Shown piece by piece: positions 26,748-36,240 of a stretch of DNA of 64,000 bases. The notes beneath the pieces are model-generated. The model saw only the letters and a list, made by a program, of their open reading frames with translations. It made no database searches and had not been told where the DNA came from. The position numbers and the translations under genes were made by a program. The stretch is from Magnetococcales bacterium (GTDB lineage Bacteria > Pseudomonadota > Magnetococcia > Magnetococcales > Magnetaquicoccaceae). The first letter of the stretch is position 1, and the number at the start of each line of letters is the position of its first letter. The stretch covers positions 1-64,000 of the forward strand of contig JADGBT010000004.1 in NCBI GenBank assembly GCA_015231375.1, written 5' to 3'.

Positions 26748-28259
26748 ATGTTTCAAGATCGCGCCACCGTACAACAGACCCTGAACGCCGGTTTTCATGG
26801 CCAATCCGTGCTGGTGGCCGGCGACCTGATTCTGGACCGCTACATCTGGGGGGAGGTCTCCCGCATCTCCCCCGAAGCGCCGGTGCCGGTGGTCAAGATC
26901 CTCCGGGAGACCTCCCGGTGCGGAGGGGCGGCCCATGTGGCGGTCAATCTGGCCAATCTCGGGCTCACCCCCCGCATCTGCGGCTGGGTGGGGGAAGACG
27001 CGGACGGAGCGCTGCTCAAGACGCTGCTCCAGCAGGCCGGAGTCACCACCGAGGCGATCCACGCCCTGCCCAACCGCCCCACCATCGCCAAGACCCGCGT
27101 CATCGGCGGACGGCAACAGATGCTGCGTCTGGACCTGGAACAGACCGATCCGGTCTCCGAGGAGGTCTGGACCACCTTCGTCTCCCATGTCATGGAACAA
27201 CTCCTCAAAGAACCCCGCCCCAAGGCGGTGATTCTGTCGGACTACGGCAAGGGCACCCTGGCCGAACCGGTCTGTCAGGCGATCATCCAGGCGGCCCGCT
27301 CCATCGAGGTGCCGGTGCTGGTGGATCCCAAGGGCATGCACTACGACAAATACCGGGGCGCCACCACCCTCACCCCCAACCGGCGCGAGCTGGCGGAGGC
27401 CATTCCCATGGCCATCGGCGAACTGGAACCCCTGCTGGCCGCCGGCGAAACGCTGCGTCAACGCATCGAAGCCGATTTTCTGGCCGTCACCTTGAGCGAG
27501 CTGGGCATCGCCTTGCTGGAAGGCAAAGGCCCGCCGGTACGGATTCCGGCCACGGCCCGCGAGGTGTTCGATGTCTCCGGCGCCGGAGACGCGGTGATCG
27601 CGGTGCTGGCTGCGGGACTGACCGCCGGATTCTCCCGTCTGGACGCCTTGCATCTGGCCAATCTGGCCGCCGGGGTGGTGGTGGGCAAGGTGGGCACCTC
27701 GCCCATCCACCGGGATGAACTGCTGGCCGCGCTCTCCTCCCACGCGGCCCTGGCCCAGGCCGACAAGATCTGTACGCCGGAAATCGCCCTGTCGCGGGTC
27801 GAGGCGTGGCGGCAGAAAGGCGAACGGATCGTCTTCACCAATGGCTGTTTCGATCTGCTGCACGCCGGACACGTCACCTATCTGGAAAAAGCCCGCAACC
27901 TGGGCAACCGCCTGATCGTGGGGTTGAACACCGACCGTTCGGTCCAGACCATCAAAGGCCCGAGCCGTCCGGTGATCGACCAGGAGGATCGGGCGCGGGT
28001 GCTGGCGGCGCTGGCCTCGGTGGACCTGATCATGCTGTTCGACGAACCCACCCCGCTGGAACTGATCCATCTGTTGCGTCCGGACGTGATCGCCAAGGGA
28101 GCGGACTACACCGAAGAGCAAGTAGTGGGCGGAGACGCGGTCAAATCCTGGGGAGGACGGGTGGCATTGATCCCTCTGGAACCGGGACGCAGCAGCAGCA
28201 CCATTCTGCATCACATTCAATCCACCCAAGAAAGCGAGCTGAAACCATGTATATCGTGA
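26748..28259 (+). CDS. hldE: Bifunctional heptose-7-phosphate kinase / heptose-1-phosphate adenylyltransferase
   Basis: 503 residues, the full fused HldE. The N-terminal PfkB-type kinase domain (about 1-330) has SVLVAGDLILDRYIWG and the anion-hole motif SGAGDAVIA. The C-terminal nucleotidyltransferase (about 350-490) has FTNGCFDLLHAGH and RSSSTIL. It makes ADP-glycero-manno-heptose precursors for the LPS inner core. Its end overlaps the hldD start by 13 bases. Confidence 0.95.
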   Translation: MFQDRATVQQTLNAGFHGQSVLVAGDLILDRYIWGEVSRISPEAPVPVVKILRETSRCGGAAHVAVNLANLGLTPRICGWVGEDADGALLKTLLQQAGVTTEAIHALPNRPTIAKTRVIGGRQQMLRLDLEQTDPVSEEVWTTFVSHVMEQLLKEPRPKAVILSDYGKGTLAEPVCQAIIQAARSIEVPVLVDPKGMHYDKYRGATTLTPNRRELAEAIPMAIGELEPLLAAGETLRQRIEADFLAVTLSELGIALLEGKGPPVRIPATAREVFDVSGAGDAVIAVLAAGLTAGFSRLDALHLANLAAGVVVGKVGTSPIHRDELLAALSSHAALAQADKICTPEIALSRVEAWRQKGERIVFTNGCFDLLHAGHVTYLEKARNLGNRLIVGLNTDRSVQTIKGPSRPVIDQEDRARVLAALASVDLIMLFDEPTPLELIHLLRPDVIAKGADYTEEQVVGGDAVKSWGGRVALIPLEPGRSSSTILHHIQSTQESELKPCIS

Positions 28260-29200
28260 CCGGAGGCGCGGGCTTCATCGGCGCCAATCTCGTGGCCACC
28301 CTCAATCGCAGGGGCGACAGCAACATCTTAGTGGTCGATGACCTGAAACAGGGAGACAAATTCCTGAATCTGCGTGATCTGGAGATCGCAGACTACATGG
28401 ATCTGACCGAATTCCGCGACCATCTGCGGGCCGGACGATTCCGCAACGCCCGGGTGCGGGGCGTTTTTCATCAGGGGGCCTGCTCCGACACCATGGAGTA
28501 CGATGGCCGCTACATGATGGACAACAATTTCACCTACTCCAAGGAACTGCTCCACTTCGCCCTGGAACAAAACACCCCCTTCATCTACGCCTCCAGCGCC
28601 GCCACCTACGGGGCCTCCGTCACCTTCGCCGAACACCCGGACAACGAAAAACCCCTCAATGTCTATGGCTATTCCAAGCTGCTGTTCGACCGCTATGTGC
28701 AACGACTGCTCTCCCGCACCACCATGGCCGTGGCCGGATTGCGCTATTTCAACGTCTACGGCCCCCGTGAAGATCACAAGGGACGCATGGCCTCGATGAT
28801 CCATCAGATGCACCACCAGATCCTCACCCAAGGCGTGGTCAAGCTGTTCACCGGCAGCGGCGGCTATGGGGACGGGGAGCAGCGGCGCGACTTCGTGCAT
28901 GTGGCCGACGCGGTCAAGGTGAATCTGTTTCTGGCCGACAGCGGCAGCATCCAGGGGATCTTCAATGTGGGCACCGGCAAAAGCCGCAGCTTCAACGATG
29001 TGGCCAGGGGTCTGATCGACGCCTTAGGCCAGGGCCGCATCGAATACGTGCCGATGCCCGAGGTGCTGAAAACCAAATATCAAAGCTTCACCGAAGCCGA
29101 CATCACCCACCTGCGGGCCGTGGGTTACGACGCCCCCTTCGACTCTTTGGAAGAGGGCATCCAGACCTTCGTGCGCGCCAGGGCGAGCGCCACCCCATGA
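28247..29200 (+). CDS. hldD: ADP-L-glycero-D-manno-heptose 6-epimerase
   Basis: 317 residues. It begins MYIVTGGAGFIGANLV with the NAD(P) motif, and continues with FHQGACSDTMEYDG, the catalytic YGYSK and LRYFNVYGPREDHKG, all characteristic of HldD. It converts the D,D-heptose nucleotide to the L,D form used by WaaC and WaaF, which are in the same operon. The chosen ATG lies within the end of hldE; the long upstream frame is a shadow. Confidence 0.95.
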   Translation: MYIVTGGAGFIGANLVATLNRRGDSNILVVDDLKQGDKFLNLRDLEIADYMDLTEFRDHLRAGRFRNARVRGVFHQGACSDTMEYDGRYMMDNNFTYSKELLHFALEQNTPFIYASSAATYGASVTFAEHPDNEKPLNVYGYSKLLFDRYVQRLLSRTTMAVAGLRYFNVYGPREDHKGRMASMIHQMHHQILTQGVVKLFTGSGGYGDGEQRRDFVHVADAVKVNLFLADSGSIQGIFNVGTGKSRSFNDVARGLIDALGQGRIEYVPMPEVLKTKYQSFTEADITHLRAVGYDAPFDSLEEGIQTFVRARASATP

Positions 29201-30201
29201 ACACCGACGGGGCGATCCTGGTGATCGGTCCCTCCTGGGTGGGGGACATGGTGATGGCGCAGGCGCTGTTCAAAACCCTGCGACACCATCACCCCCACAC
29301 CCCCATCGATCTGGTGGCCCCGGCCTGGACCCTGCCCCTGGTCAGCCGCATGCCGGAAATCCGCCAGGGCATCGCCCTGCCCGCCGCACACGGCGAACTG
29401 GCCCTGGCCACCCGTTTCCGGCTGGGCAAAAGTCTGCGGGGAGGCTACCGACAGGCCATTCTACTACCCAACTCCCTCAAGTCCGCGCTGCTGCCCTGGT
29501 TTGCCGCCATTCCGCTGCGCACCGGTTTTCTGGGAGAGTGGCGCTGGGGAGTGCTCAACGATATCCGCCCGCTGGACAAAACCAGACTGAAACGCACCGT
29601 GGACCGCTTCGTGGCCCTGGGATTGCCGCCGGGCACCCCCTTTCCCGACGCCATCCCCCTGCCCGCCCTGGTGGCGACACCGCAAGCCGGAGCCGCCCTC
29701 CTCCAACGATACGACCCCGCAAGCCAGGGACCGCTGCTGGCTTTGTGTCCCGGCGCCGAATACGGTCCGGCCAAACGCTGGCCCGCGCGCCACTTCGCCG
29801 CCCTGGCCCAGACCCGCCTCCGGGAAGGATGGCGGGTGGTGGTGCTCGGCTCGGGCAAGGAACAGACCCTGGGAGAGGAGATCCTGTCCGGCCTCGGTCC
29901 CCGCGCCCTCAATCTGGCGGGAAAAATCCCCCTGGAGCAGGCCGTGGATCTGCTGGCCCTGGCCGAGGCGGTGGTAACCAACGACTCCGGCCTCATGCAT
30001 GTGGCCGCCGCCCTGGATCGTCCCGGCGTGGCCATTTTCGGCTCTTCGGATCCGGGTCACACCCCGCCTCTGGGAGGACGCTTGCGGATTGTCTCCCTGG
30101 GTCTGCCCTGCGCCCCCTGCTTCAAACGCCACTGCCCCGACGGCCCCCAGGCCCGCTGCCTGGAAGCGATCACGCCCCGCATGGTCCTGGAGGCCCTGTA
30201 G
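29197..30201 (+). CDS. waaF: ADP-heptose:LPS heptosyltransferase II
   Basis: 334 residues, GT9 family. Landmarks are the N-terminal GPSWVGDMVMAQAL, CPGAEYGPAKRWP, the sugar-nucleotide segment TNDSGLMHVAAAL and a C-terminal Cys pattern (CAPCFKRHCP). It adds the second heptose to the inner core at the cytoplasmic face of the inner membrane. Its start overlaps the hldD stop by ATGA. Confidence 0.92.
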   Translation: MNTDGAILVIGPSWVGDMVMAQALFKTLRHHHPHTPIDLVAPAWTLPLVSRMPEIRQGIALPAAHGELALATRFRLGKSLRGGYRQAILLPNSLKSALLPWFAAIPLRTGFLGEWRWGVLNDIRPLDKTRLKRTVDRFVALGLPPGTPFPDAIPLPALVATPQAGAALLQRYDPASQGPLLALCPGAEYGPAKRWPARHFAALAQTRLREGWRVVVLGSGKEQTLGEEILSGLGPRALNLAGKIPLEQAVDLLALAEAVVTNDSGLMHVAAALDRPGVAIFGSSDPGHTPPLGGRLRIVSLGLPCAPCFKRHCPDGPQARCLEAITPRMVLEAL

Positions 30202-30204
30202 CGC

Positions 30205-31167
30205 ATGTCCCGTCCCCGCTTTCGCCACCGCGTCGAATGGCTGCTGCTCGAAAGCCTCCTGGCCTGGATCCGCCAGGGGGATCTGAACGCCGCCTATCGC
30301 AAGGCCAAAGGCGTATCCCGGCTGGCCCAACGTCTGCTGCGCTCGGAATGGGCCTGGGCCAACGCCAATCTCGCCTTGGTCTACGGCCAGACCCTCACCC
30401 CGGAGCAGCGGGAACGACTGGCCGCGCTCGCCTTTGAAAACATCTTCTACAGCCACATGGAGGCGATCCGGGTACACGAGATCACCTTCCGCGACACAGG
30501 GGTCGAACGGCTGCACGCGGCCTGCGAGCAGGGCCGAGGGGTGATCGTGGTGGGGGTGCATGTGGGCTGCTGGGAACCGGGACTGAAACGGCTGGCAGGA
30601 CATGTGGGAAAGGCGACCATTCTCTACCGTCACGCCAGCAACCCCTTAAGCGAACAAAGCTTCATGAAGATGCGCGCCGGCTACGGGGTGGAGTGGCTCT
30701 CCCGGCAGGACACCCGCGCCATCGTCCGGGCCTGCCAGGAACGCAAGGTGTTGGGGTTCATGACCGACATCAACACCCGGGATGGCGGCGTCACCGCGCC
30801 ATTTCTGGGGGTCGAGGCCCAATGTCCGCCGGGAGCGGCCCGGCTCGCCTTGAAATTCAACATGCCTTTGGTGCCGATCATCGCCACTCGCCATGGGATG
30901 GGTCAGGCCATCTTCCGGGTGGGTCAAGCCATCGACCCCCACAGCGCCGGCTCTGGAGAGCCCCCCATCCAGACCCTCACCACCCGGATCAACGCCGCCT
31001 TCACCGCCTGGGTCCACGAATACGCCGAACAGTACAACTGGCTGCACGCCCGTTGGCGCGCCCGTCCCGATGGTACCTTGTGGCGTCCCGAAGAGGCGAT
31101 CCACGCCAATCCCGCTCCGACGCCCCCGTCGCCACGGATCATGCGCTTGTTGCAGACCCCGCGATGA
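30205..31167 (+). CDS. lpxL: Lipid A biosynthesis acyltransferase (LpxL/HtrB family)
   Basis: 320 residues. The catalytic HX4E motif is VGVHVGCWEPG near residue 117, with later LGVEAQCPPGAARLA and LVPIIATRH as in the LpxL/LpxM lysophospholipid acyltransferase family. It adds a secondary acyl chain to Kdo2-lipid IVA. Which acyl chain and position cannot be read from sequence. It lies between waaF and waaC and overlaps waaC by ATGA. Confidence 0.88.
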   Translation: MSRPRFRHRVEWLLLESLLAWIRQGDLNAAYRKAKGVSRLAQRLLRSEWAWANANLALVYGQTLTPEQRERLAALAFENIFYSHMEAIRVHEITFRDTGVERLHAACEQGRGVIVVGVHVGCWEPGLKRLAGHVGKATILYRHASNPLSEQSFMKMRAGYGVEWLSRQDTRAIVRACQERKVLGFMTDINTRDGGVTAPFLGVEAQCPPGAARLALKFNMPLVPIIATRHGMGQAIFRVGQAIDPHSAGSGEPPIQTLTTRINAAFTAWVHEYAEQYNWLHARWRARPDGTLWRPEEAIHANPAPTPPSPRIMRLLQTPR

Positions 31168-32186
31168 AGCTGCTTTTGGTCAAGACCTCCTCCTTCGGGG
31201 ATGTGCTGCACACCCTGCCGGCCCTCAACGACCTGCGGCGCCATCGTCCAGAGGTCCGGGTCCACTGGGTGGTGGAAGAGGCCTTCGCCCGGATTCCCGC
31301 CTGGTCGCCCCAGGTGGAACAGGTGATTCCCGTGGCGTGGCGACGCTGGCGGGGCGGCGTGTGGCAGGCGCTGCGCTCCGGGGAGCCGGAAGCCTTTTGG
31401 CGCGCCCTGCGGGGTCAATCTTTCGAAACCATTCTGGACGCCCAGGGATTGATCAAAAGCGCGCTGATGGCCCGCATGGCCCACGGCACCCGGCATGGAC
31501 TGGATCGGGCCTCGGCCCGCGAACCGTGGGCTGCGCTCCTGTACGACCGGACCCACACGGTGCCGGTGGCGCTGCACGCCACGGAGCGGTTGAGACGCCT
31601 GTTCGCCGCCGCCCTCAAGCTGCCGCCACCGCACGGGCCAGCGGATTTCGGGTTGGAGGCGGCCCGCTTCGTCTCCAGCGACATCCACGCCGACGGGCCC
31701 ACGCTGGTCTTTTTGCACGGCACCACCTGGGTCTCCAAGCTGTGGCCCGTGGCCCACTGGCAGGAACTGGCCCGGCTGGCCAGTCAGGCGGGCATGCGCG
31801 TCGAGCTGCCCTGGGGCAACGCGACGGAACGCCAGCGGGCCGAAGAGATCGCCCGGGCGGCCCCTTCCGCCTGTCGGTCGTTGCCGCCTTTGACCCTGGA
31901 ACAACTGGCGGCCCGACTGGCCGCAGCCCAAGCCGTGGTGGCCACGGATACCGGTCCGGCCCATCTGGCCGCAGCCCTGGCCACCCCCACCATCGGCCTG
32001 TACGGCCCCACCCCCACGGAGCGCATCGGCATCGTGGGGCGTCACGTGACCCGGCTGTGCGGCCCCTGTCCCCTGGCTCCCTGCCGTCAACGGGTCTGCC
32101 CGCTGAAAGAGCAACCAAACGGCTGCATGCGCGCCTTGACCCCGCAACAGGTGTGGCAGACTGTCACAGAGCAGCTTGGCATGTAA
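31164..32186 (+). CDS. waaC: ADP-heptose:LPS heptosyltransferase I
   Basis: 340 residues, GT9. It starts LLVKTSSFGDVLHTLPAL, contains VHWVVEEAF, ILDAQGLIKSALM, LHGTTWVSKLWP and ATDTGPAHLAAAL, all diagnostic of WaaC, which adds the first heptose to Kdo. It is the last gene of the plus-strand sugar run and is followed by a palindromic element before the convergent msbA. Confidence 0.93.
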   Translation: MKLLLVKTSSFGDVLHTLPALNDLRRHRPEVRVHWVVEEAFARIPAWSPQVEQVIPVAWRRWRGGVWQALRSGEPEAFWRALRGQSFETILDAQGLIKSALMARMAHGTRHGLDRASAREPWAALLYDRTHTVPVALHATERLRRLFAAALKLPPPHGPADFGLEAARFVSSDIHADGPTLVFLHGTTWVSKLWPVAHWQELARLASQAGMRVELPWGNATERQRAEEIARAAPSACRSLPPLTLEQLAARLAAAQAVVATDTGPAHLAAALATPTIGLYGPTPTERIGIVGRHVTRLCGPCPLAPCRQRVCPLKEQPNGCMRALTPQQVWQTVTEQLGM

Positions 32187-32204
32187 ACTTTTGAAAAAAA
32201 AGAA

Positions 32205-32345
32205 GGGGTCTGAGGGATTCATCCCCCAGGGTTTTGACTTTAAAAACATAAAATTTTAATTTTAAATTTATTATAATTTTATGTTTTTAAAGTCCCAAGG
32301 GCTTCGCCCTTGGATCCCACCAGGGGCCAATGGCCCCTGGACCCC
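32205..32345. repeat. Composite inverted-repeat element, likely bidirectional terminator
   Basis: The element begins GGGGTC and ends GACCCC. Its centre is a perfect 20-bp inverted repeat (32236-32255 and 32275-32294; begins GACTTTAAAAAC) with a 19-base AT-only loop. The right arm holds two more perfect hairpins: CCAAGGGC-TTC-GCCCTTGG (32295-32313) and CCAGGGGCC-AAT-GGCCCCTGG (32320-32340). The left arm has GGGAT-TC-ATCCC. It lies exactly between the convergent waaC and msbA ends. The arms resemble the hairpin pair at 19470-19517, indicating a dispersed family rather than a unique terminator. Confidence 0.85.
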
Positions 32346-32346
32346 A

Positions 32347-34158
32347 TCAATTTTGAGACGGATCGGCCAGCAGTGGTACTCCTTCTTCCACCAACTCCTT
32401 GCCGATCAGCTTGCGATACTCCCCATCCTTGCGGGTAAGCAACTCGGCATGGGTGCCGCTTTCCACGATGCGGCCATGCTTGAGCAGCAGAATGTGATCG
32501 GCCCGCTCCACCGTGATCAGGCGATGGGCGATGATGATCACGGTGCGCCCCGACATCAACTGGTCGATGGCATCCTGCACCGCCCGTTCCGACACGGTGT
32601 CGAGGGCCGAGGTGGCCTCATCCAGAATCAGAATCGGGGCATCCTTCATGAAGGCCCGCGCCACCGCCAACCGCTGACGCTGACCCCCGGAAAGACGAAT
32701 GCCGGACTCCCCGATCTGGGTATCGAACCCCTGGGGCAACGCCTCGATGAACTCCAGGGCGTTGGCCTGTCTGGCCGCGTGACGAATGCGTTCCCTGGGA
32801 CAGTCCGGCAGGCCGTAGGCGATGTTGTTGCTGATGGTGTCGTTGAACAACACCGTGTTCTGGGTCACCACGGCAATCTGGGAACGCAGACTCTCCAGCG
32901 TGACCTCCCGGATGTCGTGACCATCGAAACGAATACTGCCCTGGGTGCCTTCGACAAAACGGGGCAACAGATTGGCCAGGGTGGTCTTGCCGCTGCCGCT
33001 CGGCCCGACGATGGCGATCTTCTGACCCTTTTTCAGGGTAAAATCCACCCCCTGCAACACATCCGCCTCGGATTGCAGATAACGAAACCAGACATTCTCG
33101 AAGCGAATCTCACCCGCAAACGGCGGCAAAGGCGTGGCGTCGGGCCGGTTTTGAATCTCCGGCTCACAGTCGAGCAACCAGAACACCCGCGTGGCCGCCG
33201 CCAGTCCCTGCTGGATCATGCTGTTGATTTTGGTGATCCCCTTGATCGGCTCATAGGTCATCACCAACGCAGTCAGAAACGAAAAAAACGTCCCGGTGGA
33301 AGACTCCCCGGCAATCACCCGACTGCCGCCGTAGACGATGATGGCGATGATGCCGATGCCGCCGATCTGCTCCATCACCGCGTGGGAGAGCTTGCGGGTT
33401 TTGGTATCCTGGATGGTCACCTGAAAATTGTCTTTCAGCACCCGCGAGAACCGTTCGATTTCAAACCGTTCCATACAGAACGCCTGGATGATCAAACTGC
33501 CGAGCAAGGATTCGTGCAACACGGCGGTCATGTGGGCCATGATCTCTTGCAACCGGTTGTTCAGACGGCGGTGGATGCGGCTGAAAAAAATCACCGGCAT
33601 GAAAGCCACCACGATGAATCCGGAACAAAAAATCGCCAACTGCCAGTCCAGATAATAGATCAAACCCACCAGTCCGATAATCTGGAACACGTTCTTGACC
33701 AGCCCAACCGACGCCGACGAAATGCTCGCCTGGATCAAGGAGACATCATTGAGAATGCGCGAAATCAACTCTCCGGTCGAGTATTGATAGTGGAAAGAGA
33801 GGGACTGACGGTGCAGATGCTCGAAAATCTTCATGCGGATATCCCGCACAATGCTCTGACCGACCCGTTCCAGATAATATTCATAGAAATAATAACAGAT
33901 CCCCTTCAACAAGAAGACCGCCGCGATCACCCAGGGCAGATAGGTGAAATAAAAATAGTCCTTCTCGATGAAGATCTTGTCCAAGGCGGGTTTGATCAGA
34001 TACGCCTGCAACGCCGTGAGTCCGGAGACCAGGATCATGCACACGATCGCCACCGACCAGTAACGCAGATACGGGCGGGTATACGCGTACAACCGTCGAA
34101 TCACGTCCTGATCCGGATGGGCCTGGACCGACGGGGACAACTTGAGCTTGGCATTCAT
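32347..34158 (-). CDS. msbA: Lipid A/LPS flippase MsbA-type ABC transporter
   Basis: 603 residues. An N-terminal six-helix ABC exporter domain (about 25-330) precedes one nucleotide-binding domain with Walker A GPSGSGKTT, signature LSGGQRQR, Walker B ILILDEATS and H-loop IIAHRL. Size and fused layout fit MsbA, which flips core-lipid A across the inner membrane. The start was chosen because it falls seven bases after the upstream gene's stop. It is the last gene of the minus-strand LPS operon. Confidence 0.9.
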   Translation of the reverse strand: MNAKLKLSPSVQAHPDQDVIRRLYAYTRPYLRYWSVAIVCMILVSGLTALQAYLIKPALDKIFIEKDYFYFTYLPWVIAAVFLLKGICYYFYEYYLERVGQSIVRDIRMKIFEHLHRQSLSFHYQYSTGELISRILNDVSLIQASISSASVGLVKNVFQIIGLVGLIYYLDWQLAIFCSGFIVVAFMPVIFFSRIHRRLNNRLQEIMAHMTAVLHESLLGSLIIQAFCMERFEIERFSRVLKDNFQVTIQDTKTRKLSHAVMEQIGGIGIIAIIVYGGSRVIAGESSTGTFFSFLTALVMTYEPIKGITKINSMIQQGLAAATRVFWLLDCEPEIQNRPDATPLPPFAGEIRFENVWFRYLQSEADVLQGVDFTLKKGQKIAIVGPSGSGKTTLANLLPRFVEGTQGSIRFDGHDIREVTLESLRSQIAVVTQNTVLFNDTISNNIAYGLPDCPRERIRHAARQANALEFIEALPQGFDTQIGESGIRLSGGQRQRLAVARAFMKDAPILILDEATSALDTVSERAVQDAIDQLMSGRTVIIIAHRLITVERADHILLLKHGRIVESGTHAELLTRKDGEYRKLIGKELVEEGVPLLADPSQN

Positions 34159-34165
34159 GGAGGGG

Positions 34166-34948
34166 TCATTCTTCCCGGGTTGAGCGCAACGACAACTGTG
34201 AATTGAGTTCACGCAATTTCATGTATTTGAAAAACACGCCAGTGGCATTGGAAACCGAAATCAGAAATCCGTTGGCACCATCCAGGATGCCTCCCTGTAT
34301 TATATAGTTCTTGATGAATGCGACAAAAGTTTTTAAAACGACCATCGGCACCGACGCGTGACGTTTGCCCGCATACTGACGGGCATACAGGTCCGAATAA
34401 CGCTGCATCTTGTCGATCAAGCCGGAGACCCCATCGAAGGAGTCGTGATGGATCACCTGCCGCAGCTTCACCACCCGCATGCCGGGTTGGAGGATCACGC
34501 TTTCGTGTACCAAAGCGGCGCTGTAAGTCGTGACCCGACGGTGAAACAGGCGGCTCACGTAATCCGGATGCCAGCCGCAACAGCGGATCACCTGCCCCCG
34601 ATAGCGGTTGCGGCGGGGCAGCGCATAAAGGGTCTGGGGATTCAGGCTGGCGTGCAGGGCGACAATCTCCTGACACGCCTCCGCCGACAACTGTTCGTCG
34701 CTGTCCAAGGCCAGGATCCAATCGTGTCCGGCCTGTGCGGTCGCCAGACGACGCAGGGGGCCAAAACCGATGAAGGGGCTGTGCATGACACGCACATTGG
34801 CGAAACTCCGGGCGATCTCCAGGGTGTCGTCCGTGGAACCGTTGTCGCACAGGATCACCTCATCGAAACCACGCACCGATTCCAGGCAGGCCCGCAGATG
34901 GCGGGCGCTGTTGAGGGTCAGAACCTGGACACTGATCGGAAGCGTCAT
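34166..34948 (-). CDS. WaaE/KdtX-like family 2 glycosyltransferase
   Basis: 260 residues. The GT2 core has ISVQVLTLNSARHLRACLES, the DNGSTDDT loop and the DSDE metal-binding motif; WHPDYVSRLFHRR and VHESVI are typical of the WaaE-like branch that adds glucose or a similar sugar to the inner-core heptose. A C-terminal helical/hydrophobic tail (FIKNYIIQGGILDG) suggests membrane association. Neighbours in the operon are a ligase/polymerase and MsbA. Confidence 0.83.
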   Translation of the reverse strand: MTLPISVQVLTLNSARHLRACLESVRGFDEVILCDNGSTDDTLEIARSFANVRVMHSPFIGFGPLRRLATAQAGHDWILALDSDEQLSAEACQEIVALHASLNPQTLYALPRRNRYRGQVIRCCGWHPDYVSRLFHRRVTTYSAALVHESVILQPGMRVVKLRQVIHHDSFDGVSGLIDKMQRYSDLYARQYAGKRHASVPMVVLKTFVAFIKNYIIQGGILDGANGFLISVSNATGVFFKYMKLRELNSQLSLRSTREE

Positions 34949-34974
34949 GCGGCATCACTCTTTCCAAGATACGA

Positions 34975-36240
34975 TCAAGGCGATGCCTCTTTCGCCTCCA
35001 CGGTGTTGGCAAACAGCACCACCGTGAAATAGGTGAAAAAGTACCGCTCGGTAAAATCCATCAACATGGAGTTGATCAAACACCCCACCGCAAACAGCAC
35101 GACAAACCCCTGTGACAGATCCCTGAAGAATCCATCCTGCTTGCAACTGGCCTGCCACTGCGCAACCCACACCCAAACCAGGGCCATCACGCCCATCAGG
35201 CCCACCTGCACCCCGAACTCCAGATACTGGTTGTGGAGATTGCTGGTCGGCTGGGTGGTGCTGGCCCGGACCGCGCCCGGCGCCACGGGCGGTTGCAGCC
35301 CCTCTTGCGCGACGCGACTCTGTTGCAGCCGGGTATAACGGACCAGCACCGAGCCGGTGCCTCCGCCTGCAACCGGTTTTTCCCGGATCAGCGCCAGACC
35401 GTTGACGAAATAGTCGTAGCGGGCGCCGATGGAATTTTCGTGGCTTTTGTCCTGCATCAACCGGTAATCGAGCACAGCGGCGTCGAGGCGTTGCTGGATG
35501 GTGGCCGAGGTGGACAGGACCACCACCAGCACAGCGCCCACCGCCGCGAACACCGGCAGAAGATACCGTCGGGGGGTCACCTGCGCGGCGAACACGAACA
35601 GCAGCACCATCAACAACACGTAGCCGGAACGTCCCGGCGAAAAATACAGAATATACTGCATGCCCAGTCCGGCCAGCGCCACGCCGACCCAACGCCCTTG
35701 CCGGAACCGGAAGGCGTGATGCGCCAGCACGAACACATAAAACGACATCATCAGGCTGGTGGAGATGTAGCTTTTCAACAAGCCCGGATTGTCCGGACGC
35801 AACAACGGATAAAAAACCGAGTCGGGATGGACCCTTCCGGCCCACACCTGGGCGATCACCGACAACGCCACCACCCCGCTCATCGCCACCAGAAACAGAC
35901 GCACGCCCAGCATGCGGACGCGCTCATCGGCAAAAAACGGCAACAACAACACCGCCAGCAGCAGATAGTGATACTTCCAAAACACCCGGCCCGCCTCGGC
36001 CAGGGTCAACTCGCCATAAAAAACCCCCAGCCCCAGCAGCGCAAACAGCAGCAGCAACGCCCAGGCCACCCGACTGGCGCCGAAGGCCGCCCGGCGTTCC
36101 CGCCATCCCCCGCTCAACAGGAGCAACACCAGGGTCGCATAGGAAGAGATCGTGGTCAGCGACGTGGAAAAAGGCAGCGACACCCCCAACAGCAAAAAAC
36201 TCCGGACCGCCCAGGGGTGCGCGGGAAACGCCACAGTCAT
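34975..36240 (-). CDS. O-antigen ligase/Wzy-family membrane protein
   Basis: 421 residues with about 10-12 hydrophobic helices. A large periplasmic loop carries the Wzy_C features: REKPVAGGGTGSVLVRY and SNLHNQYLEFGVQVGLMG, the H-N-Q/E-G pattern of WaaL and Wzy. Given the flanking core glycosyltransferases and MsbA it is most likely the O-antigen ligase (WaaL); polymerase is the alternative. The ATG overlaps the previous gene's stop (ATGA). Confidence 0.82.
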   Translation of the reverse strand: MTVAFPAHPWAVRSFLLLGVSLPFSTSLTTISSYATLVLLLLSGGWRERRAAFGASRVAWALLLLFALLGLGVFYGELTLAEAGRVFWKYHYLLLAVLLLPFFADERVRMLGVRLFLVAMSGVVALSVIAQVWAGRVHPDSVFYPLLRPDNPGLLKSYISTSLMMSFYVFVLAHHAFRFRQGRWVGVALAGLGMQYILYFSPGRSGYVLLMVLLFVFAAQVTPRRYLLPVFAAVGAVLVVVLSTSATIQQRLDAAVLDYRLMQDKSHENSIGARYDYFVNGLALIREKPVAGGGTGSVLVRYTRLQQSRVAQEGLQPPVAPGAVRASTTQPTSNLHNQYLEFGVQVGLMGVMALVWVWVAQWQASCKQDGFFRDLSQGFVVLFAVGCLINSMLMDFTERYFFTYFTVVLFANTVEAKEASP

